From Calothrix sp. NIES-3974 (GTDB lineage Bacteria > Cyanobacteriota > Cyanobacteriia > Cyanobacteriales > Nostocaceae), in assembly GCF_002368395.1 (NCBI RefSeq), contig NZ_AP018254.1, positions 1,674,001 to 1,738,000 of the forward strand: 64,000 bases of DNA. The letters run 5' to 3'. This document shows positions 18,309 through 26,252 of this stretch, piece after piece (position 1 is the first letter of the stretch; the number at the start of each line of letters is the position of its first letter). A program made the position numbers and the translations under genes. Below the pieces are notes generated by a model. That model saw nothing but the letters and a program-made list of their open reading frames with translations. It did not search any database and was not told where the DNA came from.

Positions 18309-18866
18309 GAATTTGATAGAGAAGGTGTGAGTGAAAGAAAAAATGAAAAAATCCAAAGCATTTATCAGCGAACTGAGATTTATATGACAAATTTAGCCGT
18401 TATCCTGATTGAGTTAACTAGATAATATTTGGATAATCGCCTCAGCCAAAATAATGAATAGAATCCACTAACAATTGAACAAATTAAGTTTTAGCTCGAA
18501 GCAGTGTAGATTGACAAGACGTGCAGAATACTTTGTTTCTGCGGTTACACCCTGAAGATGAATATTTCGGATCCGGATTTTCAGTTACACATGCTAGTTT
18601 GTTTTGATGCAATTCGTCAATAGCTGGATGATTAAAAATCTATTTTTTATTGATTTTCATTTCGTTGATAGTTTTTATTTGGCTTTCGCTTGATTCCTGT
18701 TTGGTAAATCAGAAACAGATGTGAATTCTGATTGGCTTGCTTCAACTGACTTGGTAAGAGTATTGGTCATGCGATCGCAAATACTTAAATTTAAATAAAA
18801 AAGGAATCTTCTCTCTCGAAAACAGCTAAATTAGAATAGTTAAATCAAGCAAGAAGGATGAATTGG
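18309..18866. other. Gene-free divergent gap
   Basis: The promoters of the minus-strand serine hydrolase and the plus-strand two-component remnant must lie here. It is AT-rich, with one HIP1-related GCGATCGC near 18771. I see no repeat element or RNA gene. Confidence 0.5.
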
Positions 18867-19325
18867 ATGCGAATTTTAATTGTCGAAGATGACCAGCGAA
18901 TTGCTAAACCGCTTGCAGAGGATTTAAAGCATCAAAACTATGTTGTCGATATTACTTTTGACGGAATTGAAGCTTGGGAATATGCTCAAGCAACAGAATA
19001 TGATTTAATTCTGCTCGATTTAATGTTACCAAAACTCGATGGAATTAGTCTTTGTAGTGGAAGTATTGTGATTATTCCGAATCGACATTTCAAATATATT
19101 TCTATCCAAATTCAAGATACAGGAATTGGTATCGCTCCGGACAATATAGAACGGGTCTTTGAGCGATTATGGCGTGCAGATACTTCTCGTCATTACCATG
19201 GTGGTGGATCGGGTTTAGGACTAGCAATTGCGAAAGCGATCGCTCAAAATCATAATGGTTGGATTACCCTTAGTAGTCAGTTGGGTGTGGGTAGTTGTTT
19301 TACAGTCTATTTACCATTATCATAA
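18867..19325 (+). pseudogene. In-frame fusion of a response-regulator head to a histidine-kinase tail
   Basis: ATG 18867 (AAGGA nine bases upstream) gives MRILIVEDDQRIAKPLAEDL and a receiver half through LILLDLMLPKLDGISLC, including the phospho-acceptor Asp. The sequence then jumps at about 19055 to the second half of a kinase ATPase domain: IQDTGIGIAPDNIERVFERL, WRADTSRHYHGGGSGLGLAIA and GVGSCFTVYLPLS. The receiver lacks its last strands and switch Lys, there is no DNA-binding domain, and the kinase lacks sensor, His box and N box. This is what a deletion inside an adjacent regulator-kinase gene pair (RppA/RppB-like) would leave. It is probably non-functional although the frame is open for 152 residues. 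Confidence 0.8.
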
Positions 19326-19367
19326 GCAAATTATTTTGTATTAATCAAAAGAATTACTACTACAAAA

Positions 19368-19401
19368 ATAGGCTTAATTGTCCTGACGGAATTAAGCCTA
19401 T
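19368..19401. terminator. Hairpin after the two-component remnant
   Basis: Perfect 12-bp stem ATAGGCTTAATT / AATTAAGCCTAT with a 10-base loop, 42 bp after the stop of the fused remnant. No long T run follows, so termination efficiency is uncertain. It could serve both strands. Confidence 0.6.
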
Positions 19402-19571
19402 ATTCATCAACTATATGTGGGAAGAGTCTCAGGTCTATTATTTGCTAAATGTAACTCGTTCGTCTTTGTTTAAACTTGCAATTCAACCTGGTATATACTA
19501 GGCTTAACTAAACTAAATTTCCGGAAATAGATGAGGTAGGATTTATCACTGATGACTGTGAACTGATAATT

Positions 19572-19811
19572 TTATTTCCGTGGGAAATTTTGTCTGTGGT
19601 GGTACTTTCTGTGGTGTTTCTGTTTGAATAATTTTGTTTTTTGGATTGCTTTTTTAGATACAGCCACAGTTTTTTTTGGTGTCACTACACTACTAGTTTG
19701 AGCAGAGTTTGTAGCGTGTTTCGTTGTAGCGATCGCACTTGAAGATATTGCACCAAAACCGATTATACCCATTAATGTTGCCGCTAAGATTGTGTTTTTT
19801 GTTTTGAGCAT
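19572..19811 (-). CDS. Tiny exported Lys/His-rich protein (79 aa), paralogue of its neighbour
   Basis: Signal peptide MLKTKNTILAATLMGIIGFG to about AIATT, then a mature part of about 50 residues dominated by Lys, His, Thr and Ser (KHHRKYHHRQNFPRK at the end). The first 47 residues match the neighbouring gene at 19923-20210 almost word for word (GFGAISSSAIA, NSAQTSSVVTPKK), so the two arose by tandem duplication. Strongly basic and His-rich; it may bind metal, nucleic acid or cell wall, which is speculation. Both genes lie on the minus strand. Confidence 0.7.
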   Translation of the reverse strand: MLKTKNTILAATLMGIIGFGAISSSAIATTKHATNSAQTSSVVTPKKTVAVSKKAIQKTKLFKQKHHRKYHHRQNFPRK

Positions 19812-19922
19812 GATTTGTCTACCTTTAGTTTGAAGATTGTGGAAATTACAGGTAATGAAAAACGACTTCGGGCTAACTAATACAATTGCTACAATGAATT
19901 TCTAGGTTGATTCTGAATTCGT

Positions 19923-20210
19923 TTATTTTTTGACATTGCTCGATTTAAGAGGTACTGCTCTCAACCCTGCTTTTACTGGAGTAGATGGTTGGGATTTGAG
20001 ATTTGTTTTTTTGTGATACTGTTTTCCGTGGTATTTGTGAACAGTTGATTTTACTGACGCAGTCACAGCCTTTTTCGGTGTCACTACACTACTAGTTTGA
20101 GCAGAGTTTGTACCGTGTTTCGTTGCAGCGATCGCGCTTGAAGATATTGCACCAAAACCGATTATACCCATTAATGCTGCTGCGAAAATTGTTTTAGTAG
20201 TGTTTCTCAT
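19923..20210 (-). CDS. Tiny exported Lys/His-rich protein (95 aa), paralogue of its neighbour
   Basis: ATG 20210 is preceded by AAGGAGAG. Signal peptide MRNTTKTIFAAALMGIIGFG...AIAAT, then KHGTNSAQTSSVVTPKK as in the 79-aa paralogue. The tail then diverges (KYHGKQYHKKTNLKSQPSTP) and is longer. Shared leader and divergent tail point to duplication with fast evolution of the secreted part. No known domain. Likely periplasmic or extracellular. Confidence 0.75.
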   Translation of the reverse strand: MRNTTKTIFAAALMGIIGFGAISSSAIAATKHGTNSAQTSSVVTPKKAVTASVKSTVHKYHGKQYHKKTNLKSQPSTPVKAGLRAVPLKSSNVKK

Positions 20211-20799
20211 ACTTTCGTTCTCTCCTTGAGACCGTTTCAATTCGTTTACAAGTCTCAAGATAAAGAACAAAAGTCAAGAACCTGGAAAGATTTGCAGCTA
20301 AATTTTCTTTTCTCAAGTAAATATAGTAGTAGAGACTTAGAGGGTGTTGATCAAAATCTGGGAGGAAGTAGATGTAGATATCTGTTGTCTGTGGGGTGTG
20401 CTATGACTGGAACAAATTAGTAGTCAGGGATAATTGTCGGTTGGGAAACCACTACGTTGCACAGGTTTCCCGCGTTAAAGTAAGTGGTGTTGGAACGCAG
20501 TGGAACCCAACAAAACTGATAGGTCAAACAAGTAAAATCTATACGGTCAATAAGTGTGCTTTTTGTTTAGATGGTTAATCCTTGAAGGTCAACCGTCAAC
20601 AAACCAAAAGGTATATCAGTGTGCATGTTAAGATACTAATATCAGAACCTACGCACTCGTTGTGAGAAATCAGGTGTTTGGGATGGCTACGCAAGCAAGA
20701 AACCTCTGTGGGTCTACCCTATTACCCTACGGTCGATCTGCTACGGGAAGAAGTGCGATGACAGTGTTTACATTGTCCTTTCATCAGTCCTGTATTACA
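20211..20799. other. Gap with dispersed-repeat fragments
   Basis: No gene is supported. Around 20530-20625 is a piece related to stretches near 28636-28745 and 47586-47665 (GGTCAAT...GAGCTTTTTGTT...GTCAACAAAC type). At 20651-20797 is a repeat matched at 42325-42437. Around 20450-20510 is a fragment with GGAACGCAGTGGAACCCAAC, a string that looks like repeat debris. Confidence 0.55.
20651..20797. repeat. Dispersed repeat, about 110-150 bp
   Basis: Matches 42325-42437 in order: ACGCAC, GAGAAAT.AGGTGTTTGGGAT, CGATCTGCTACG, GAAGTGC.ATGAC, GTTTAC.TTGTCCTT and a final AGTCCTG. The copy here carries about 30 extra bases in the middle. Shorter remains occur near 2940-3000. Confidence 0.7.
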
Positions 20800-21924
20800 T
20801 TACATCGGTGTATTTGGACGTAATAACCACACAGTTTCAACACCCAAAAAGACATCTGCACCTTCATGACGCACTAATGCAGGGTGGGAACTCGCTTGAG
20901 CGAAGGAAACAGTTCCATTGCTCGAAAATTCATTAGAGACGCAAACACGGGTGTGTCCACCATTAATCACGGTATCACCGGGATAACCAACCATGACAAA
21001 TTCCCCTGGTTTCACCTGTGCTAGTAACTGACGGATTCGTTGTAGTTGTTGGTCTTGATTCGCAATGGATGTGACTTTGACTTCATCTACCAGTTTAAAG
21101 CGAACGGGATTACCGTGACTTGCTGCATAGCGATCGCTCCATTTGTACCATTGATTAGCATTGGCATATTCACCCCTATTACTATTATTATTGTTACGAT
21201 AGTAAGGAGGTTCAAACCCACCTTTGCGTAAAACATTACCACCAAATAAATTACATTTAAACACATTACGCAACACACCAATGGGTACACCGACAGGTGC
21301 ATTATGTCTGGGGTCAAGATTCACCCAAGGTTCTGAGAAATCATAATTTTTGGCAAATTCTGGTGTACACAGTTCATTCGCTGCACTCACAATATCTTGT
21401 AAAGTCGCTTGGGTAATTCCTGGTACACGGGTTCTGCGTAATTCCCGGTCTAAAGCCTGAGCAGTTTTTTGACCAACTTTACCATCAACAACCAATCCGT
21501 TTTGACGTTGAAATTCCCTCACGGCTTTGACGGTTTCATCTCCATAGTCACCGTCTGCACCAAATTCTAACAACATGTAACTCAAATTTTTTGTCCGACT
21601 TGCTAAAGCGATTAAAGCCTTTTGTACTGCTAATACAGAAGGATGTTTCCGTCCCGCATCCGGAAGTAACACCCGTCCTGCTAATAAATCAGCTTCACTG
21701 CTGAGATTTGCGATCGCAGTTCCGACACGGACTCGACTACCGAGACGTTGAAGTAGTTGATTTAACCAGCTACCGACACCTGCTTCTAGGGTATCAACAT
21801 AGCGGGTAGCAATCATCTCCGCATCTAGACGGTTATTGCTAAGTCTTTCTAATTGAGCCATTTCCCCGCAGTTGAAGCGAGCATTTTTGACGAAAGATTG
21901 AACAGTGGTGGAAAGAACTGGCAT
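20800..21924 (-). CDS. Peptidoglycan-binding protein with putative cysteine-peptidase domain
   Basis: 374 aa without a signal peptide. Residues 1-85 are helical and unrecognised. A peptidoglycan-binding type 1 domain follows at about 95-160 (VLAVQKALIAL...GDYGDETVKAVREFQRQNGL...GKVGQKTAQAL, seen in parts). The C-terminal 200 residues contain Cys224 at a helix start (VFKCNLFGGNVLRKGG) and His324 in NGGHTRVCVSN. This is the order expected for NlpC/P60- or CHAP-like cysteine peptidases or amidases. The catalytic assignment is inference from this Cys/His pattern. With no export signal it might be a cytoplasmic lysin, a phage-derived protein or a secretion-system effector. Confidence 0.7.
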   Translation of the reverse strand: MPVLSTTVQSFVKNARFNCGEMAQLERLSNNRLDAEMIATRYVDTLEAGVGSWLNQLLQRLGSRVRVGTAIANLSSEADLLAGRVLLPDAGRKHPSVLAVQKALIALASRTKNLSYMLLEFGADGDYGDETVKAVREFQRQNGLVVDGKVGQKTAQALDRELRRTRVPGITQATLQDIVSAANELCTPEFAKNYDFSEPWVNLDPRHNAPVGVPIGVLRNVFKCNLFGGNVLRKGGFEPPYYRNNNNSNRGEYANANQWYKWSDRYAASHGNPVRFKLVDEVKVTSIANQDQQLQRIRQLLAQVKPGEFVMVGYPGDTVINGGHTRVCVSNEFSSNGTVSFAQASSHPALVRHEGADVFLGVETVWLLRPNTPM

Positions 21925-22081
21925 ATTACGCTCCGATTGTAAAGTGTGAAATTAAGTAATCTATGCAACTAACTACAATCGGCTTGGGTATGATTTCGCA
22001 AAAGAGAATAGTTCCTTCGTGATGTGGAAATTTAGGGATTAAATGAACTATGTACACCAGAAACTACAACAGTAGTTTTTT

Positions 22082-22248
22082 CGGCGTTGCTGAATTTGGG
22101 TATGAATTATGATTATTTACATTTTGTATTGAAACCACAACCGTCTCTTCGGTCGATCCGCGCTACCTGCGTCTACGTAGAGACGTAGCATCGCTACGTC
22201 TCTACACAACGTCAAATTTTCAATTCATATTTGTATTCAGCAACGCCG
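22082..22248. mobile_element. 167-bp miniature element with perfect 14-bp terminal inverted repeats
   Basis: The ends are CGGCGTTGCTGAAT (22082-22095) and its exact complement ATTCAGCAACGCCG (22235-22248), flanked on both sides by T runs. The interior holds a GTAGAGACGTAGC palindrome at 22177-22205. No coding capacity. Partial copies occur at 12930-13048 and, inverted, near 40413-40462. This is the structure of a MITE moved by a transposase encoded elsewhere. Confidence 0.85.
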
Positions 22249-22275
22249 TTTTTTCCTACTCCCTATTCCCCACAA

Positions 22276-23640
22276 TTAAAAACGATAGGCTAAAAATGGA
22301 ATGAGCATTTCCGCACGACCTAAACCTCCATGTAAACCAGCATTCACATTTTTCCGATCCTCCGGGGACACAGGTTGGAAGGAATGGAAACAACTCCATT
22401 CGTCGCGGGGAAGTACAATTAAATCACCAATGCGATCGCGGGAATAAGGGGGAATGTCTGCTAGTCCAAATAAACCTAGTTGACAAGCAGTGTCCGTGGA
22501 AATCACCATAAAATCATCATCCAGGTAATTTTCAATATATTTAATTACCTGAGCTTCGCGATGGTGTTTCACGTGTAGGTATCGAGCTTGACTGCTTCCA
22601 GTCGGAGGAACAAACAAATGGTCAGTGATACCTGGATGGTCATTTAACCAGAGAATTTGCTCTTTATTTGTCACCCGTTGTCCGTGGTCGGCAATTAAAA
22701 TTAATACGGTATCCTCACGACCTTGGAGTGGTTGCAAAATTTCCCGTTGTAAAGCAAAGTCAATCCCACTGATTTCGGCTCGGTAGTGAGGACTTAAGGG
22801 AGCGTGTCGATGGGCACTAGCATCAACATTGGGTACGTACATATAGGTAAAACTTTTCGGACTGACCTGGTTAGAAATGCGATCGCATAGTTGAACAAAT
22901 CCCTGTTGCGGTGTCAAATAACCGTGAAAACCATCCTTCCCTGCTTTACTACCAACACTGGTATAACGACTAATACTAGATTGCTTGAAGGCATGGTAAT
23001 TCACAATTTCCGTATTTACCCCTGCCTGTTCTAAACGCAGATAAATATTTGCTACAGGGACAAATGTATCCGGATTGAGTTGGGTATCTAACAAAGGCGC
23101 ATTTGTCGGCGATATTTTCGGTCGCCAAGCAATAAAATCCACAATACTACCTAGTTCCCGCAGATACATGCTAGTAGCTAAAATTCCGTGTTGAGCCGGA
23201 CTCGTAGCCGTTGCTGCCGAAGTCAGAGCCACCGTAGTTGTACTGGGAAATACGGAAGTAATGGGCATAAAAAAAGCCTGGGGACTAGAGCAGGCTTGAG
23301 CAAGATTAGGTGTATCCCCATTTGCGATTAAATCCCGGAGTTGGTCGTACCCCAAACCATCCAAAATCAGAAAAATCACATGATTAATTGCTCCAGCATT
23401 TAACCACTGTTCCCAAGCCTTGGTCACCAACTCATCACCCAGTAGCTGCGGTTGCAGGGGAGGTAAGGTAGTAGCAGCAAACCCATCTTTATCAGCTCCT
23501 AGCCATTGTAAAATCAAAGCCGGAACATTTGCCAAACCCAATCCATCGTAACTCGGACGGATGCGTGTTCGTTTAAAACCTTGAGTCCATTGCTGTCTTG
23601 CGATTAAACTGGCTTCAGCACGGGAAAGTATACCAGGCAT
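22276..23640 (-). CDS. Type I phosphodiesterase / nucleotide pyrophosphatase (alkaline phosphatase superfamily)
   Basis: ATG 23640 gives 454 aa starting MPGILSRAEASLIARQQW; an upstream TTG at 23700 is possible but its AGGAG is too close. The alkaline phosphatase superfamily metal site is visible: FLILDGLGYD (Asp about 94), the nucleophile Thr region FPSTTTVALTS (about 131-141), VPNVDASAHRH with Asp and His, IADHGQ and the late GLHGGLG His. Enzymes of this group cleave phosphodiester or pyrophosphate bonds in nucleotides. No signal peptide, so probably cytoplasmic. The substrate is unknown. Confidence 0.85.
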   Translation of the reverse strand: MPGILSRAEASLIARQQWTQGFKRTRIRPSYDGLGLANVPALILQWLGADKDGFAATTLPPLQPQLLGDELVTKAWEQWLNAGAINHVIFLILDGLGYDQLRDLIANGDTPNLAQACSSPQAFFMPITSVFPSTTTVALTSAATATSPAQHGILATSMYLRELGSIVDFIAWRPKISPTNAPLLDTQLNPDTFVPVANIYLRLEQAGVNTEIVNYHAFKQSSISRYTSVGSKAGKDGFHGYLTPQQGFVQLCDRISNQVSPKSFTYMYVPNVDASAHRHAPLSPHYRAEISGIDFALQREILQPLQGREDTVLILIADHGQRVTNKEQILWLNDHPGITDHLFVPPTGSSQARYLHVKHHREAQVIKYIENYLDDDFMVISTDTACQLGLFGLADIPPYSRDRIGDLIVLPRDEWSCFHSFQPVSPEDRKNVNAGLHGGLGRAEMLIPFLAYRF

Positions 23641-23726
23641 ATTCTTGTTATTAACCCAATATCCCCATTCTAGAATATTGCCACCAGTTTCTTTCCTCAA
23701 CTCCTAACCCGAAAAAAATCCTTGTC

Positions 23727-24451
23727 TCAAATAGTCATTGAGGATTCCCCCTCGAATTCAAGTTGATTTAACAGATTTTTCAAATCCTCCACCAATAATT
23801 CATCTGCATACAAGGAGAAATTACTGACTTGATTTTGATGATGTTTTGAAGTTGACTGACTGCTTTGTTCAATTTCATCGACATCAAATAATGATAGTTG
23901 TGCTAATTTTGTTTTACACTCCTGCTTACTAGTTTTATTTGTATTCACGAAGTCACCCATTGGTTGACAACCATCAGAGAAACGTCTTAAAGTTGTGGCG
24001 ATCGCTTCCAAACTATTATCGATTCCAATCCATTTACGTTTTAATTCGGAAGCGACAGCTAAAGTTGTACCTGAACCAGAAAAACAATCTAAAACTAAAT
24101 CCCCAACGTCAGAAGCAGCTTGTACAAGTGGAATTGCTCTAAAACTGTAACCAAAGCGATCGCAGATTTCTTGAACCTTCTGTTTTCTTTTCAGCATTTC
24201 AACCGGAGTATCTGGACTAACATATTTCCGAAAAATTCTTGCTAGTTGTACTCTCATCCATTGATTAGGAACTTCAGAAATTTGCATCAGCAATCGAACA
24301 GAAGACTCAGATGATTTTAATAATTGACCGAACAAAATTAAAACTGGTTCATAAAGTTGACAAGCACTTTGAAGAATATCTGGATAATATTCCCCACTAA
24401 CTTATGTGCATCTTGCTGATAATCTGCAAATGATTTAATTTGACTGGACAT
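23727..24451 (-). pseudogene. Frameshifted restriction-modification remnant with a DNA methyltransferase tail
   Basis: From ATG 24451 the frame reads MSSQIKSFADYQQDAHKLVG and then breaks at a run of four G (plus-strand C at 24392-24395). Adding one G would restore EYYPDILQSACQLYEPVLIL and run straight into the 202-aa open frame. That frame continues through FGQLLKSSESSVRLLMQISE and NQWMRVQLARIFRKYVSPDT, which look like a restriction-enzyme N-terminus. It then passes into GDLVLDCFSGSGTTLAVASE, motif I of a beta-type N6/N4 methyltransferase, and KRKWIGIDNS. The catalytic DPPY/SPPY motif, normally upstream of motif I in this class, is missing. I read this as restriction-gene head and methyltransferase tail joined by deletion, plus a frameshift. 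The restriction identity is from memory of related proteins and is less certain. Confidence 0.7.
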
Positions 24452-24463
24452 GAATAAATATAA

Positions 24464-25675
24464 TTAACTTGAATCAGAAATACCCTCATGATAAGTTACA
24501 GGTAAAATCACAGTAAAAGTAGTTCCAATTCCAACTTGACTCCAAACGGAAATTTCACCCCCATGAGCGTCCACACATTTCTTCACAATTGCTAATCCTA
24601 AACCTGTTCCAGTAATTTTCCCTACGTTATCAGCACGATGGAAGGGTTGGAAAATACGGGGTAAATCGGCTGGAGGAATGCCAATTCCAGAGTCTTGAAT
24701 TTGGATAATTACACGATTTTTCTGATTCAATAATTCCCAGTTAATTTGACTGGGAGGAAGGGAATATTTAATCGCATTATTCAGTAAATTTCCAATAATA
24801 TGTCTGAGTAAGGTTTCATCCCATAATGCACCTTGATGAAATGCCCCACAGATTTTTAAGAAAATTTTTATATTTTTTTCTGCTGCTGCTAGTTGATATT
24901 CTTCTAATAGCTGGTGACAAAACTGCCCTAAGTCAATCACCTCCAAATCACAGGGGATTTTCCCCGTATCTGCTTTGCCAATGAAAGAAGCCTCATCTAA
25001 TAATTGTGCCATTGATTTAATTGCCGAGCGGATTAATTGATAGTGGGATTGTTTTTTCTCTGGAGAAACTTTCCCATCACTATTTTGTAATAACCCCGCA
25101 GCTAATAAAATTGTGTTTAAAGGATTACGAATATCATGGGACAGCATCGAGACAAATTCCGATTTAAATTGATTAATCTCTTGTGCTTTGAGCAATTCGC
25201 TTGTCCTTTCTTCCACACAAGTTTCTAGGGATTTGTTAAGGGTGCGTAGATGTTCGAGAGCATGTTTGCGCTCAATCGCATATCGTAGCGATCGCAATAA
25301 CAGTACGCCGTTTTCTTGATGAATTTCTCGCTTGACTAGGTAATCTTGCGCTCCTTGACGTACTGCTTCTACCGCTAAATCATCATCATTGGTATTAGTT
25401 AGCACCACAATTGGAATACTGGGAGCTAGGTGCATCAAAGGAGGTAGGGAATTTAACCCTGTGCTGTCAGGTAAGGTTAAATCCAACAAAATCACATCAA
25501 AGGGACAAACCATACCCTGAATTTGTAATTGCATCAAATGTTGCAGTGCATCACCTAAACGTTGGCAGTGTAGCAAACTTATCTCGTAGGTGGGTGATGC
25601 TGTCAACAATTCCCTTAATAACCTTGCTTCTGCCAAGTTATCCTCTATTAATAGGATTTTGACTAAAGTTACCAT
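24464..25675 (-). CDS. Receiver–histidine kinase hybrid
   Basis: 403 aa. An N-terminal receiver (1-125) has acidic EDN, phospho-acceptor Asp65 (LLDLTLPD) and switch Lys (YLVKRE). A coiled-coil linker follows (about 130-170). HisKA has His180 (MLSHDIRNPLN). The HATPase domain shows NLLNNAIKY, DSGIGIPPADLPRIF and GTGLGLAIVKK. No membrane segment, so it is cytoplasmic. The receiver-first layout suggests it is phosphorylated by another kinase. It lies 130 bp downstream of the phytochrome and response-regulator genes on the same strand, so it may be the next step in the same light-signalling relay; that link is inferred from position. Confidence 0.9.
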   Translation of the reverse strand: MVTLVKILLIEDNLAEARLLRELLTASPTYEISLLHCQRLGDALQHLMQLQIQGMVCPFDVILLDLTLPDSTGLNSLPPLMHLAPSIPIVVLTNTNDDDLAVEAVRQGAQDYLVKREIHQENGVLLLRSLRYAIERKHALEHLRTLNKSLETCVEERTSELLKAQEINQFKSEFVSMLSHDIRNPLNTILLAAGLLQNSDGKVSPEKKQSHYQLIRSAIKSMAQLLDEASFIGKADTGKIPCDLEVIDLGQFCHQLLEEYQLAAAEKNIKIFLKICGAFHQGALWDETLLRHIIGNLLNNAIKYSLPPSQINWELLNQKNRVIIQIQDSGIGIPPADLPRIFQPFHRADNVGKITGTGLGLAIVKKCVDAHGGEISVWSQVGIGTTFTVILPVTYHEGISDSS

Positions 25676-25805
25676 AATCGAGAGGGAGTGGGAGAGGGGA
25701 TCAAAGGAGAGAGGAAGAAGGAAAGCGGGGGAGACCGGATACTAATATATCTCTAAGTATCTGAAGTATGATGAAAGTTTCTTCTCCCCTGGGTTCCCTG
25801 TTGTC

Positions 25806-26252
25806 CTATTCCAGGGGTAAAGTTACTGTTGATAACCAAAAATCCTCGATTCCTTTGACGATTTGAAAAAGTTCGCTGAGGTTGCGAGATTTGGTAATGT
25901 AGCAATTGACGTGGAGGTCATAGCTATGAAAAATATCTTCTTCATTCCGGGAAGTAGTCAGTACAACTACGGGTATTCTCCGGAGGTTGGGGTCAGCTTT
26001 GATTTCTGCTAAGACTTCTCTGCCATCTTTTTTTGGTAAATTCAGGTCAAGTAAGATTAGGTCTGGTCGAGGTGCGTTTTCATACTCCCCTTCCCGACGC
26101 AGGTAAGCCATCGCATCCATACCGTCGCGGACTGTCACCACTTCATGAGGAAGGGAACTATGTTTCAGCGCTTCGAGAATCAGACGAATATCGGCTTTAT
26201 TATCCTCGACCAAAAATATTTGCCTTGACTTTACGTCGTTTGACTCGTTCAC
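25806..26252 (-). CDS. Single-domain response regulator, Rcp1/RcpA-like
   Basis: I chose GTG 26252 because GGGAGGAAG lies directly upstream and the protein then has 148 residues, the usual size for phytochrome-associated Rcp regulators. Upstream ATG-type extensions would lengthen it abnormally. The receiver has VEDNKAD, Asp69 in LILLDLNLPKKDG, Thr-Thr in VVLTTSRNEED and Lys in CYITKSRN. No output domain. Its start overlaps the end of the phytochrome gene by 53 bp in another frame, so the two are translationally coupled or at least co-transcribed. It is the likely phosphate acceptor of the phytochrome kinase. Confidence 0.9.
   Translation of the reverse strand: MNESNDVKSRQIFLVEDNKADIRLILEALKHSSLPHEVVTVRDGMDAMAYLRREGEYENAPRPDLILLDLNLPKKDGREVLAEIKADPNLRRIPVVVLTTSRNEEDIFHSYDLHVNCYITKSRNLSELFQIVKGIEDFWLSTVTLPLE

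Noticed and set aside
20226-20578. Two plus-strand open frames of 60-64 codons
   Set aside because: They overlap repeat debris and lack ribosome sites or protein-like composition.
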